Positions 8,314 to 15,915 of a stretch of DNA of 38,272 nucleotides are shown one piece after another (the first letter of the stretch is position 1; every line of letters starts with the position of its first letter). Under the pieces are notes generated by a model, which was given only the letters and a program-made list of their open reading frames with translations, searched no databases and was not told where the DNA came from. The stretch is from Candidatus Doudnabacteria bacterium (GTDB lineage: Bacteria; Patescibacteriota; Doudnabacteria; UBA920). Location: NCBI GenBank assembly GCA_031291995.1, contig JARLHZ010000003.1, positions 1 through 38,272 of the forward strand. Direction: 5' to 3'. Made by a program: the position numbers and the translations under genes.

Positions 8314-8703
8314 TTAGCGTTTAGCTAAGACAGCCTTAAGTTTAGCTAAAATTTCGTCCGGTGTAAAGTAGGCTTTAACCATAAATTCGTCAGCTTTAAG
8401 CGCCTTGGCTCTTAAAATATCCTGGTTGCTCCAGAGGTTGCTTAAGACAATTACCGGGATGTTGGCCAATTTTTTGTCGCTGTTGCCGCGGATTTTTTCC
8501 AAAACCCCAAAACCGTCCAGCTCCGGCATCATTAAATCCAGCAACAGCAGGTCCGGCGGATCTTCGTCAAACATTTCCAAAGCCTTTACCCCGTTTTCGG
8601 CGTGGCGCACAATAAACCCGTTGGTTTCCAGCTTATGACTGACAATTTCCGCCATCGCCACATCATCTTCCGCCACCAGTATATTATTTTTTTGCTCGGG
8701 CAT
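8314..8703 (-). CDS. Single-domain response regulator (REC only)
   Basis: 129 aa, CheY/Spo0F-like receiver with no output domain. Acidic pocket AEDD (D13/D14), phosphoacceptor Asp in LLLLDLMMPELDGFGVL (~D56), Thr/Ser equivalent in VIVLSNL (S~87) and conserved Lys in MVKAYFT (~K109). Accepts phosphate from a histidine kinase and signals by protein contact. No kinase is adjacent; the only one in the window is at 22877-24565. It has its own extended -10 promoter and may be the first gene of the pnp transcript, since no clear terminator separates them. Confidence 0.93.
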   Translation of the reverse strand: MPEQKNNILVAEDDVAMAEIVSHKLETNGFIVRHAENGVKALEMFDEDPPDLLLLDLMMPELDGFGVLEKIRGNSDKKLANIPVIVLSNLWSNQDILRAKALKADEFMVKAYFTPDEILAKLKAVLAKR

Positions 8704-8734
8704 AACTTTATTTTAAGACCCTGAAATTTATTAT

Positions 8735-8743
8735 ATTATAGCA
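8735..8743 (-). promoter_or_regulatory. Extended -10 promoter of the response-regulator gene
   Basis: Minus strand TGCTATAAT (-10 TATAAT at plus 8735-8740), about 32 nt before the ATG at 8703. No good -35; the upstream bases are the T-tract of the preceding terminator. The TGC before the -10 matches other promoters in this window. Confidence 0.55.
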
Positions 8744-8750
8744 CAAATCT

Positions 8751-8790
8751 TTAAAAAAACGAAAAAGGCCCCAAAGTTTCCAATGGGGCC
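8751..8790 (-). terminator. Terminator of the alpha/beta-hydrolase gene
   Basis: On the minus strand GGCCCC (plus 8785-8790) pairs with GGGGCC (plus 8767-8772), extended by partial pairing, followed by TTTTTCGTTTTTTT. A textbook intrinsic terminator ~165 nt past the hydrolase stop. Confidence 0.85.
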
Positions 8791-8834
8791 AAGGCTCGCG
8801 TGTGAGCAAAACAAAAAGTCTGAATCAAATGGAA

Positions 8835-8863
8835 GGCGGCGATCCTGGGTTAAAATCGCCGCC
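8835..8863. repeat. 9-bp GC-rich hairpin downstream of the hydrolase gene
   Basis: GGCGGCGAT (8835-8843) pairs perfectly with ATCGCCGCC (8855-8863), loop 11 nt, no T-tract. It lies between the hydrolase stop and its terminator and could stabilise the mRNA 3' end. Confidence 0.5.
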
Positions 8864-8955
8864 AATGGCATATCCACACTTTCCCGTACCCTACCGGAGA
8901 CGGTAACTCGTGTGAAATTCATAAGCGATACTGCTAGCGCGGCCCTCACCTCGGC

Positions 8956-11900
8956 TTAATTGACCGACAGAGAGCAAAAACCCGAGGCTGTATTTCCGGA
9001 ACTGTCCTTGCCGGTTATGGTGTAGGTCTGTACGCCTCTTGTGGTCGGCGACATCAAGGCACTGCCAGTGCCGGTATAGATGCTGCTTCCCGGGAGCAAA
9101 AACAAATACGATCCGGTACCGCCAACACAAGAAGCCGAAATGGTTGATCCGCTACCCAAATTAATTGGGTTGGGGTTAAGCGAACAGCCGCAGCCAAGGC
9201 TTTGGGAAGCGATAACGGTTACCGCCGGACAGGCCAGGCTGAGCTGTTGTAAAGGATTACCGGAATCTCTCACTATAACTGACACACTGTTATAGCTTGC
9301 CGCTGCGTTCGGCACCAAGACAACGGATTGGTAATTACCAATGCTCGCACCGAAACCGGACCAATTAAAATTCTTTGGATCGATCCCGCCGCTGATATTG
9401 GCATTCCAGACAATGTTACTGCCGGTTGAAAAACTCTGTGCCATGGTTGAACCATTAACCGTGCAATAGCCGGTTAACGTAGAAGGACCGGATGGCGCTA
9501 CTACCGTGTAAGGCGGCCAATAAGGCAAAGCTGACTGAAATTGAGAGATGTAAGTATCTAGGGAGCCGCTGGCTCCCCAGCTCTTGATTTGCTGAAGCGC
9601 TTGGATATACTGCTCGGGGTGACCGTAAGTGTAGTGGTTCCCTGCCACAAACAGATCCGGAATCATTACCCAACCCGGTCCAAAAGACTGCCAGGAGGAC
9701 AAACTCCAAGTATAGGAGCTGGTTGGAATAGGCAGTGGATTGGAGTAAACAGTAACCGCCGTGGGAGTATTGGCGGTAACATTTAGCGTGTAGTTGGCAT
9801 AAACGGTTAAACCCGAGATGGAAGATTGAATCTGCATCGGGTAACTTGTCACGGCCAAAACTGAGCTGGCCGCCAGTTTAAGCGCAAAGGTAGCAGATTG
9901 TCCTATGGCCGGCATTGTTACGGAAGCCGGGAAGTTGTCGTTTAAGCCGGTAGGCCACGCGGAAGCCAAAATATAGTCAGCAATATTGACTATGGTCCCG
10001 GCTGTGGCACTGTTATTCGTAACGGTAACATTCAGACTATTAGCGGTAACCTGAGGCAAGTTAACCGAAGAAGCTGCGGTCACCGAGAAAGCCGTTGCAG
10101 GCGGACTGCTCACCGTGACTGCGATTTTAGCCACAGCAGTAATCCCGGACAAGGACGCCCTGTATTCGTAATTGTAGGTGCCCGGAACGGCGCCGGAAGT
10201 GGTATTAAACGTGATGCGGGCAGGGATGCTGCCATTGGCGGGAAGCAAAGTACCGCTTCCATTAAGGTAACTATAGGTAAAACCCGCAGGACAAGTTGAC
10301 TGCATACACCACAGACCCAGGCTCGGGTTGCCGGTAAAGCCATTCTGGCTTTGTAGTGTGAGATCGGCATAAACCGACTGGCCGACAACCACGGATTTGG
10401 ATTGAGTAGCAGGCGAAAAAACCATTGTTGGCGTAGTCGATGCCGGAGACGTGACAGTGATCGCGATTTTGGCTACCACGGCCGTACTGCCTAACGTTGC
10501 CCGGTATTCGTAATTGTAAACCCCGGGGGTTGCTGAGGTGTTTGTGGAGAAAGTGACACGCAATGGCAGACTGGCGTTGGCCGCCAGACTTTGGGCTCCC
10601 GTTGGGTAGCTGTATGTAAACCCGGCGGGACATGTTGGTTCGCACCACAAACCCACGGACGGAGAACCCGCAAAACTATTCTGGCTTTGGAGAGAAATAT
10701 CGGCACTCACTGACTGGCCCGCGACCACGGGCTTAGACTGCGTGGACGGACTCAGGGTGAAAGTGGGTGCGGCCACGACATCTATGGACCGTAAGTTAGC
10801 CACTCCACTTGAGGTAGGCGCGGCGGTAATCCAGGAACTGCTATTGCTGAGCTGATAGGCCACGAAAAAGTCGTAGTGGCCCGCGGCCGTAATCTGCCGG
10901 CTGCCGCTAAAGCTGTAAATCTGTCCTGGGGATAGAGTGAGGTTGGTCACGGTGGGACCAAGATCAGGGCAAACGTTATTCGGGCATTGCCCGTACAGGC
11001 GTCCACCGAGTACGAGATTGGCCAGCGTAATGTTACTGCTGCTTACATTCTGGATGGCATAACTCCCGGTGACCGTTTGTCCTACGTAAACGTTGCTTGT
11101 GGGGCTAACGTTGACCGGGGAGGTCACCATCACATTGTAGGCATCGGCCGTGATATCGGTGATGATTGTTTCGTACAATCCAGAGCCGGGTATTGGATTG
11201 TAAAGCGGGATGTGATTGCTTGAAGATCCTGCAAATACAAGCCACGATGTGAAATCGCTGGTATGTGCAAACTTGAAGCTGGGGTCATGCCACTTTTCGT
11301 CCGGTCCGATTAAAGGGATAGTCGAACCGTCGGAATTTTTGATAGTGGTCAAGGTGTTTGCCTGAGGATCATAATTGGGAAGTATAGAAAGCACAGGTGT
11401 ACTTCCATTTCCCAATACATAAGCCGGCGGGTGCCATTGGTTGTAGGTATGCAAAAGAGCGGACTCTTCACATACGACACCATCCTCCCACCAGCCAACG
11501 CTACAACCACCATTATCGCTAGGATTAGTGGAACGCCGATCGGTGACACTGGACAGCCTGCCTGCCGCCGCCAACCATTTGCGCGGACGATTTGTAGTAG
11601 GCAAACTCCACGTGGCGTTCAGGTCGCATAGAAACTGGGAAGAACGGACGGTGTAACCTTGGGAGGTTACAGTCTCACAGATTTGGCCGTTGTTGCCAGC
11701 TTCGGGCGGAAGAGTAGGGGTGTACGGAAGCTGGGTGTCTCCAGGGTTGATTCTGGAGAAATCACCGTACATCTGCCCAACCAATATGTTATTCCGTGCA
11801 ATGTAGTCGAGTGAGCTGTCATACGGATAACCAAAATTAGGCGTGCCCAAAGTAATCATCGTGCTAACGTAATACTTGTTATTTGTCTGGGTGACGCTAA

Positions 11901-12345
11901 CGTTGGAAAGGTAGTCCTGGGCAATCATTTGCCGGGCAATTAGACCACCTAAAGAGTAAGCAACGATTATCACTTCATTGCCAGCCGGATTTTGATTTGC
12001 AATGTAGTGAGCTAAACGTCTTGCGCCGGTATCGATAGTGCAAGGCTTGCCAGAATCAAATGGGTTAGTTGGTACTGTGAGTTTGTGGCTATTGGCACAA
12101 TCACCAAAATCATAGCCCCAATCGACCACAAATGCAGCGTTTGCACCAAAACCAGCAATGGTAAACCCGCTGTTCGGATTCACGCCAGTGAGGGTGATGG
12201 AAAGTTGGGTCGCCAAATTTTGCATATCCTGGTAACTCTGTGCAATTCCGTGTACCACGAATACAGTTTTTTTGACCGGGGTTTGCGCTACCAAGGGCAA
12301 CAAGGCCGCGAGCAGCACGAAAAAACGTCTGAGATATTGAAGCAT
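8956..12345 (-). CDS. Secreted PGAP1/lipase-like alpha/beta hydrolase with Ig-like repeats
   Basis: 1129 aa. The ATG at 12345 is chosen over one nine codons upstream because AGGAGG (plus 12355-12360) lies 9 nt before it. Signal peptide 1-20 (RRFFVLLAALLPLVAQ). The hydrolase domain (~25-340) has the oxyanion motif VFVVHGIA (~28-35) and nucleophile elbow AYSLGG (Ser131); the acid and His are less certain (SNHIPLYN may supply His). Then come a CARDB-like Ig region (~410-520) and two near-identical ~105-aa Ig-like units with paired Cys (…SPSTQSKPVVAGQSV… and …SPATQSKSVVVGQSV…), a third beta domain, and C-terminal beta repeats with paired Cys. Likely exported or surface esterase acting on lipid or ester substrates (inference). 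Confidence 0.88.
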   Translation of the reverse strand: MLQYLRRFFVLLAALLPLVAQTPVKKTVFVVHGIAQSYQDMQNLATQLSITLTGVNPNSGFTIAGFGANAAFVVDWGYDFGDCANSHKLTVPTNPFDSGKPCTIDTGARRLAHYIANQNPAGNEVIIVAYSLGGLIARQMIAQDYLSNVSVTQTNNKYYVSTMITLGTPNFGYPYDSSLDYIARNNILVGQMYGDFSRINPGDTQLPYTPTLPPEAGNNGQICETVTSQGYTVRSSQFLCDLNATWSLPTTNRPRKWLAAAGRLSSVTDRRSTNPSDNGGCSVGWWEDGVVCEESALLHTYNQWHPPAYVLGNGSTPVLSILPNYDPQANTLTTIKNSDGSTIPLIGPDEKWHDPSFKFAHTSDFTSWLVFAGSSSNHIPLYNPIPGSGLYETIITDITADAYNVMVTSPVNVSPTSNVYVGQTVTGSYAIQNVSSSNITLANLVLGGRLYGQCPNNVCPDLGPTVTNLTLSPGQIYSFSGSRQITAAGHYDFFVAYQLSNSSSWITAAPTSSGVANLRSIDVVAAPTFTLSPSTQSKPVVAGQSVSADISLQSQNSFAGSPSVGLWCEPTCPAGFTYSYPTGAQSLAANASLPLRVTFSTNTSATPGVYNYEYRATLGSTAVVAKIAITVTSPASTTPTMVFSPATQSKSVVVGQSVYADLTLQSQNGFTGNPSLGLWCMQSTCPAGFTYSYLNGSGTLLPANGSIPARITFNTTSGAVPGTYNYEYRASLSGITAVAKIAVTVSSPPATAFSVTAASSVNLPQVTANSLNVTVTNNSATAGTIVNIADYILASAWPTGLNDNFPASVTMPAIGQSATFALKLAASSVLAVTSYPMQIQSSISGLTVYANYTLNVTANTPTAVTVYSNPLPIPTSSYTWSLSSWQSFGPGWVMIPDLFVAGNHYTYGHPEQYIQALQQIKSWGASGSLDTYISQFQSALPYWPPYTVVAPSGPSTLTGYCTVNGSTMAQSFSTGSNIVWNANISGGIDPKNFNWSGFGASIGNYQSVVLVPNAAASYNSVSVIVRDSGNPLQQLSLACPAVTVIASQSLGCGCSLNPNPINLGSGSTISASCVGGTGSYLFLLPGSSIYTGTGSALMSPTTRGVQTYTITGKDSSGNTASGFCSLSVN

Positions 12346-12471
12346 CGCGCAAGTCCTCCTCTGACTTGTCAATGTACTTACAGAAAAAGCGAAGACCCTA
12401 GTCTTGTTTCCTTTCCTGCACCAAAAATTTTAACTATAAAATCCTTGGAGCAAAAAATAAATTACTTTATG

Positions 12472-12506
12472 TTGACATTGACATTAAAAATTATAAATAT
12501 TAAAAT
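12472..12506 (+). promoter_or_regulatory. Sigma70 promoter of the 103-aa membrane protein
   Basis: TTGACA at 12478-12483, exact 17-bp spacer, TAAAAT at 12501-12506. A second overlapping TTGACA lies at 12472-12477. Start site expected near 12513, giving a ~25-nt leader before the ATG at 12538 and excluding upstream ATGs. Confidence 0.7.
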
Positions 12507-12537
12507 CAATACGAGTAAATCAACCAATTTAAAGTCT

Positions 12538-12849
12538 ATGAATTTAAAAAAATATTTTTCATTCTTTGGGCTAACAATGTCCGTACCAACTTTGATATAT
12601 ATATTTTGGTATTCAATTCCTGAAGCCGTGAGCGCTTGGCCATGCAAATTTAAATGTGAGGATGGAACTTATTGGGTGCTTTTTATAGTAGCGCTAGTAG
12701 TATTAATAGTAATTAATAAAGTTTCTTTAGCTGCCGTAAAAGAAACGAATAATTACCATAAAACTGTCTATACTATTTTTGTAGTCGCATTATTTTTGCT
12801 TACCGTGTTATTTGATGTATTTATATTCTCAGGGGAAGGTATACATTAA
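12538..12849 (+). CDS. Small membrane protein with three TM helices, 103 aa
   Basis: The reading frame is open far upstream, but the part before 12538 overlaps the hydrolase gene and its promoter; MNLKKYFSFF starts just after a consensus promoter. Hydrophobic segments lie at ~8-27 (FFGLTMSVPTLIYIFWYSI), ~45-62 (YWVLFIVALVVLIVINKV) and ~77-97 (TVYTIFVVALFLLTVLFDVFIF). CxxxC (CKFKC) lies in the first loop. The region is markedly AT-rich relative to its neighbours, which hints at acquisition. No SD. No family recognised. Confidence 0.6.
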   Translation: MNLKKYFSFFGLTMSVPTLIYIFWYSIPEAVSAWPCKFKCEDGTYWVLFIVALVVLIVINKVSLAAVKETNNYHKTVYTIFVVALFLLTVLFDVFIFSGEGIH

Positions 12850-13105
12850 CGAAGTTTCAGGATATTTTTGAAACAAAAAAATAGTATAAAAATTAATACT
12901 ACAAAATTTTTTATACTCACAATAAGACTTATTTTTCAGTATCGCATATTCCTCTTTTAAGTTGTCAAAGAGCGATGACTTGGAATCAAAGGTTCCTATC
13001 CCAAGCAATAAAATTCAGGTTGGATTTAAATTCAATTGCCCGGGCGGGAAATTTTGGGTATTTGCTGTTAGTGTGCATTTATCTAGAATTTAAAGGTTTT
13101 AGGAT
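12850..13105. other. AT-rich intergenic stretch without a convincing gene
   Basis: Holds a weak hairpin (GTTTCA…TGAAAC, 12854-12874) and only short ORFs, such as a 48-codon one from 12974 lacking SD or domain features. Nothing functional could be supported here apart from the dyad array that follows. Confidence 0.5.
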
Positions 13106-13178
13106 TGTTGTCAATATTTAACAGCATATTAGCTTGTATTTATTCACTTTAATAACAATCTGTTGTAAGCGTTTAACA
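13106..13178. promoter_or_regulatory. Paired dyad element, copy A
   Basis: Two 18-bp dyads of the form TGTT-N10-AACA: site A1 TGTTGTCAATATTTAACA (13106-13123) and A2 TGTTGTAAGCGTTTAACA (13161-13178), start-to-start distance exactly 55 bp. The same arrangement and spacing recur at 15811-15883. Copy A sits downstream of the broken surface-protein gene, with a terminator 43 bp further on and no gene behind it. Confidence 0.65.
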
Positions 13179-13218
13179 GTAGCAAAAAACAAGAAATGCC
13201 GCCTACATTGAAATGTTA

Positions 13219-13250
13219 AAACGCCGCCCTTTTTAGGGCGGCGTTTATTA
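13219..13250. terminator. Strong bidirectional terminator after the surface-protein gene
   Basis: ACGCCGCCCT (13221-13230) pairs with AGGGCGGCGT (13235-13244), a perfect 10-bp stem with TTTT loop. T-runs follow on both strands. It ends minus-strand transcription of the surface protein and would stop any plus transcript leaving dyad element A. Confidence 0.85.
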
Positions 13251-13260
13251 AAATGGCGGG

Positions 13261-14523
13261 TTAATTCCCACTAGAAGGAGTTGAAGTGGCATTTGAATTT
13301 CCACAGGTTCCGGCGATTTGGTTTAGCGGAGTATCACATTCTGGTAACTTCATAGGGACAACGCCATTCTGGCTCATTGCTAATTCAGCGCTATTTGCAG
13401 GCACAACTTTAGAAAAATCAAATCCCCAGGAATTAAAAGTAGCCAAGTCGGGAAACCCATACAGACTATTGTTGCCAACATAAACTACTGTTCCATTTTT
13501 ACTTACCCGTTGTCCAACACGGGCAGTCGCGGAAGTATCTGGCGCTGACAGCGTCAGGTTTACTGGAATCTGCAAATTTCCAGCGGAGCTACTTGCAGTC
13601 ACAGTACCGGTATAAGATCCCGGCGTTAGGTTAGAGGTATTTATCGATAATATCAAGATAATAGGATTTCCGAGAGAAGAGTACTGCTGGGCAGTTGTGC
13701 TTAGTTGCAGCCAACTACTATCGGTAGAAGCCTCGATTTTTGTAAGCTGTGAACTGTTGCTATTTATGGTAATGTTTTGATGTCCGATTTCCCCTGGCAA
13801 CAGATTAACTGACCAGGAAGAAGGGGTGGCCGTAAGTTGGATATTTGCTGGGCTTGAAGAAGATGAACCTGAACCTCCGGAGCCGGATGCCTGATTAATT
13901 GTTAGAGATAATAATTGTGATGCGGTATTCCCGGCTGAATCGGTAACCTGAATTTTCCATTGATAAGTACCGGCTGGACTGGCGCTACTAACAGCAGTGC
14001 AATTGTGAGTACCAAAAGTGGCAGCTAAGGTTGAGGAAGACACGGCATTATCAAATAACCACAAACAGCTGCCTGGATAGGTGGTGTAAACGGTACTCCA
14101 AGTATAAGGGGCTATGCCTCCACTCACTTGAAGTTGGGCGGAATAAGGCTGACCTATGGTGGCGTTGGGTAAATTTGTTGGAGTAATCTGCAACGAAACC
14201 GGAGTTGCTGATGTCGCGCTGCTTCCCCCGGATCCGCCGCCGGATCCGCCGCTTGAAACCGAAGTATTTACGGCAGTTGCCTGGAGAGGAGTAAGCTGGC
14301 CAGGTGTGCGGGCGGGTAAAACTCCCGTCTGACTCATGGCTTTATCGGCCGCGTTAGCGGGCACGACGTAGGAAAAAGAAAAACCCCAGCTGTTAAAAGT
14401 CGCCAAATCCGGAATACCTAAAACTCCATTGTATCCGACTAGTTGTACGGTCCCGTTATTATTTATTAAAACACCGGGGCGGTGCGCTGAGGTGGAATCG
14501 GTAATTGGGGCTGCGCTGTTCAT
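13261..14523 (-). CDS. Surface protein, C-terminal part (downstream of frameshift)
   Basis: 420 aa. Begins in mid-unit: upstream of its Met the same frame reads …IVADTGW, which continues the repeat left unfinished at the end of the 14520-15677 ORF, so this is probably not an independent gene although the ORFs overlap as ATGA. Contents: one module unit (NGTVQLVGYNGVLGIPDLATFNSWGFSFSYVVPANAAD), Gly/Ser linker, a He_PIG-like Ig domain (~115-215), Gly/Ser linker, a BACON-like domain (~230-330, …SWSVNLLPGEIGHQNITI…) and a last unit (NGTVVYVGNNSLYGFPDLATFNSWGFDF…). No signal peptide. Alternative: separate protein translated by coupling from the preceding ORF. Confidence 0.75.
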   Translation of the reverse strand: MNSAAPITDSTSAHRPGVLINNNGTVQLVGYNGVLGIPDLATFNSWGFSFSYVVPANAADKAMSQTGVLPARTPGQLTPLQATAVNTSVSSGGSGGGSGGSSATSATPVSLQITPTNLPNATIGQPYSAQLQVSGGIAPYTWSTVYTTYPGSCLWLFDNAVSSSTLAATFGTHNCTAVSSASPAGTYQWKIQVTDSAGNTASQLLSLTINQASGSGGSGSSSSSPANIQLTATPSSWSVNLLPGEIGHQNITINSNSSQLTKIEASTDSSWLQLSTTAQQYSSLGNPIILILSINTSNLTPGSYTGTVTASSSAGNLQIPVNLTLSAPDTSATARVGQRVSKNGTVVYVGNNSLYGFPDLATFNSWGFDFSKVVPANSAELAMSQNGVVPMKLPECDTPLNQIAGTCGNSNATSTPSSGN

Positions 14524-15677
14524 CCAGCCGGTATCCGCGACAATGCGTTGGCCAGGCTAAAACCCAGGCCGCTAATTAAACCCGGAGAGCTAAATGAAGC
14601 CTTGCGGCCGCCGCTGATTAAAAAGCAGGTGCCATTGTCGAGAGCAGCTGTCGGGCAAACCACCTTTCCGTCATTGGGAGGAATAAACGATCCGGCCGGT
14701 ATGGTCAAATCGGTAGCACTCATTGGCACCGTCTGATTATTGGCATTAAAGCCATACGACAAGAAAGCCGCTGAGGATGAATAGGCGCGGCGGGTGCCGT
14801 CGGGAGAAATCATATAAATTACTCCGGTGGAGTCCACGACGTTAGTACCGATCGCGTGAGAACCAGCGGGCAGGGACGTGGCTGCGGCAGTATTGGCCAC
14901 ATTGTTGTTACTCCCGGATGATCCCGAAATAAGAGATAAGGAAGGGGTGGTACTGCCAATAACTGCCGGAGTTGAACTTGAAATGGCCGACGGTGTACCT
15001 GTGACAGTCGGGGCAATCCCGACAGAAGAGACAGTTGAAGATGCTAAAGTATTGGCAGATGCGCCGGACAAAACTTCCAGTTGTTCGGGTTGGCGGCTGG
15101 ACAACACCCCGCCTGTCGGCAGGAGGATATCAGCGTCATTCGCCTGAACAATATCTTGAAAAGAAAACCCCCAGGATTGCAGAGTGGCCGGATCGGGAAT
15201 ACCTAACAAACCATTTCCCCCTACCAGATAAACCGTGCCATTTTTGTTAACCAAAGTCCCCGGCTGGTGCGCGGCGGCGGAAGTATTAATAGTAGATGTG
15301 GCGTTTAAAAAGGAAACATCTCCGTATTGGACATTATTAAAAGAGTAACCAAGGCCGTGGAAAACATCGGCGCTGGTAAAGCCCGATTTTTGCCCCGCCG
15401 TGATTAGATAGCAGGTGCCTTTATCCCCTCCCCTGTCGGAACAAAAGACCTTGCCGTCCCGGGGCGGGATAAAACTGCCCTCCGGTAAAGCCAAATCTTC
15501 GGGCGAGGCCGAAACAACGCCGGTCCAGGTATTAAAGTCGTAGGATAAAAAGGCTCCGGCGGAAGTATAAGGCCGCCTGACGGTCTGGCCATTTTCCGTC
15601 GTTATGGTATAAACTGTCCCGTTTGCGGTTGAAATATTTGCCCCCCAAAGGATGTTGGGCGGCATTGGCGACCGCAA
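14520..15677 (-). CDS. Surface protein, N-terminal repeat part (between two frameshifts)
   Basis: 385 aa. Built from two copies of a three-unit module: units at ~10-70, 72-130 and 131-185 (NGTVYLVGGNGLLGIPDPATLQSWGFSF…), then a Ser/Thr linker, then units near 280-345 and 348-385. Pattern of a unit: GTVYLI, a gap, a Gly/Lys turn, f-S--aFlsyGFsf, then a-dl-lp-G. The ORF's own start (MRSPMPPN) lacks SD and signal peptide, whereas the other frame just upstream encodes a perfect one (15729-15660). The ORF ends abruptly (ALSRIPAG) inside a unit. One intact gene of ~820 codons was probably broken by two single-base changes, or the bases are assembly errors. Confidence 0.75.
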   Translation of the reverse strand: MRSPMPPNILWGANISTANGTVYTITTENGQTVRRPYTSAGAFLSYDFNTWTGVVSASPEDLALPEGSFIPPRDGKVFCSDRGGDKGTCYLITAGQKSGFTSADVFHGLGYSFNNVQYGDVSFLNATSTINTSAAAHQPGTLVNKNGTVYLVGGNGLLGIPDPATLQSWGFSFQDIVQANDADILLPTGGVLSSRQPEQLEVLSGASANTLASSTVSSVGIAPTVTGTPSAISSSTPAVIGSTTPSLSLISGSSGSNNNVANTAAATSLPAGSHAIGTNVVDSTGVIYMISPDGTRRAYSSSAAFLSYGFNANNQTVPMSATDLTIPAGSFIPPNDGKVVCPTAALDNGTCFLISGGRKASFSSPGLISGLGFSLANALSRIPAG

Positions 15678-15729
15678 GCAGGCTGGCCCACAAGAAAATG
15701 GCCGCCGACATAATGTAAATTTTTCTCAT
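15660..15729 (-). pseudogene. Out-of-frame signal peptide of the surface protein
   Basis: From the ATG at 15729 the frame reads MRKIYIMSAAIFLWASLLAVANAAQ, a classic Sec signal with cleavage after ANA. It then continues in the wrong frame (HPLGGKYF…). Dropping one C from the CCC near 15663 joins ANAA directly to NILWGANISTANGTVY of the 14520-15677 ORF. The first 69 nt therefore belong to that gene. Confidence 0.7.
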
Positions 15730-15779
15730 TGTTTTTAAAATTCCGCCGCGGTTAATTGCCTCGGCTTCTTAATTATTTA

Positions 15780-15788
15780 TGCTATAGT
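15780..15788 (+). promoter_or_regulatory. Extended -10 for the TrmB-like regulator gene
   Basis: TGCTATAGT (-10 TATAGT at 15783-15788). No clear -35. It would give a ~120-nt leader containing both dyads of element B, ahead of the ATG at 15916. Confidence 0.4.
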
Positions 15789-15791
15789 TTA

Positions 15792-15819
15792 AATATATAT
15801 AATTACTGTTTGTTGTCAA
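15792..15819 (-). promoter_or_regulatory. Promoter of the surface-protein gene
   Basis: Minus strand: -35 TTGACA (plus 15814-15819), 16-bp spacer, -10 TATATT (plus 15792-15797), ~60 nt upstream of the signal-peptide ATG at 15729. The -35 lies inside dyad B1, so a factor bound there would block or modulate this promoter. Confidence 0.6.
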
Positions 15820-15883
15820 TGATTAACATATATTAACCTTATTTTCGCTTGCTTTTTCGGCAATCTGTTGTTATCCTGTAACA
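15811..15883. promoter_or_regulatory. Paired dyad element, copy B (divergent control region)
   Basis: B1 TGTTGTCAATGATTAACA (15811-15828) and B2 TGTTGTTATCCTGTAACA (15866-15883), both TGTT-N10-AACA, start-to-start exactly 55 bp as in copy A. It lies between the divergent surface-protein and TrmB-like genes; B1 overlaps the -35 of the former. Candidate operator pair for a dimeric regulator, possibly the TrmB-like protein itself (inference). Confidence 0.7.
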
Positions 15884-15915
15884 GTAAAGCGCGTCAATAA
15901 TTTAAGCGCCTGGTT

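Noticed and set aside
8731-8949. 72-aa minus-strand ORF downstream of the hydrolase
   Set aside because: It runs through two hairpins including the intrinsic terminator and has no SD or recognisable sequence.
12085-12537. N-terminal extension of the small membrane protein
   Set aside because: This part of the open frame lies antisense to the hydrolase gene and upstream of a consensus promoter; the real start is placed at 12538.
12974-13119. 48-codon ORF in the AT-rich gap
   Set aside because: No SD, no domain features, and it runs into dyad A1.
13106-15883. Integron attC sites flanking a cassette
   Set aside because: The dyads lack the GTTRRRY/RYYYAAC core pair, and each copy is two separate dyads rather than one long imperfect palindrome; no integron-type integrase was seen.
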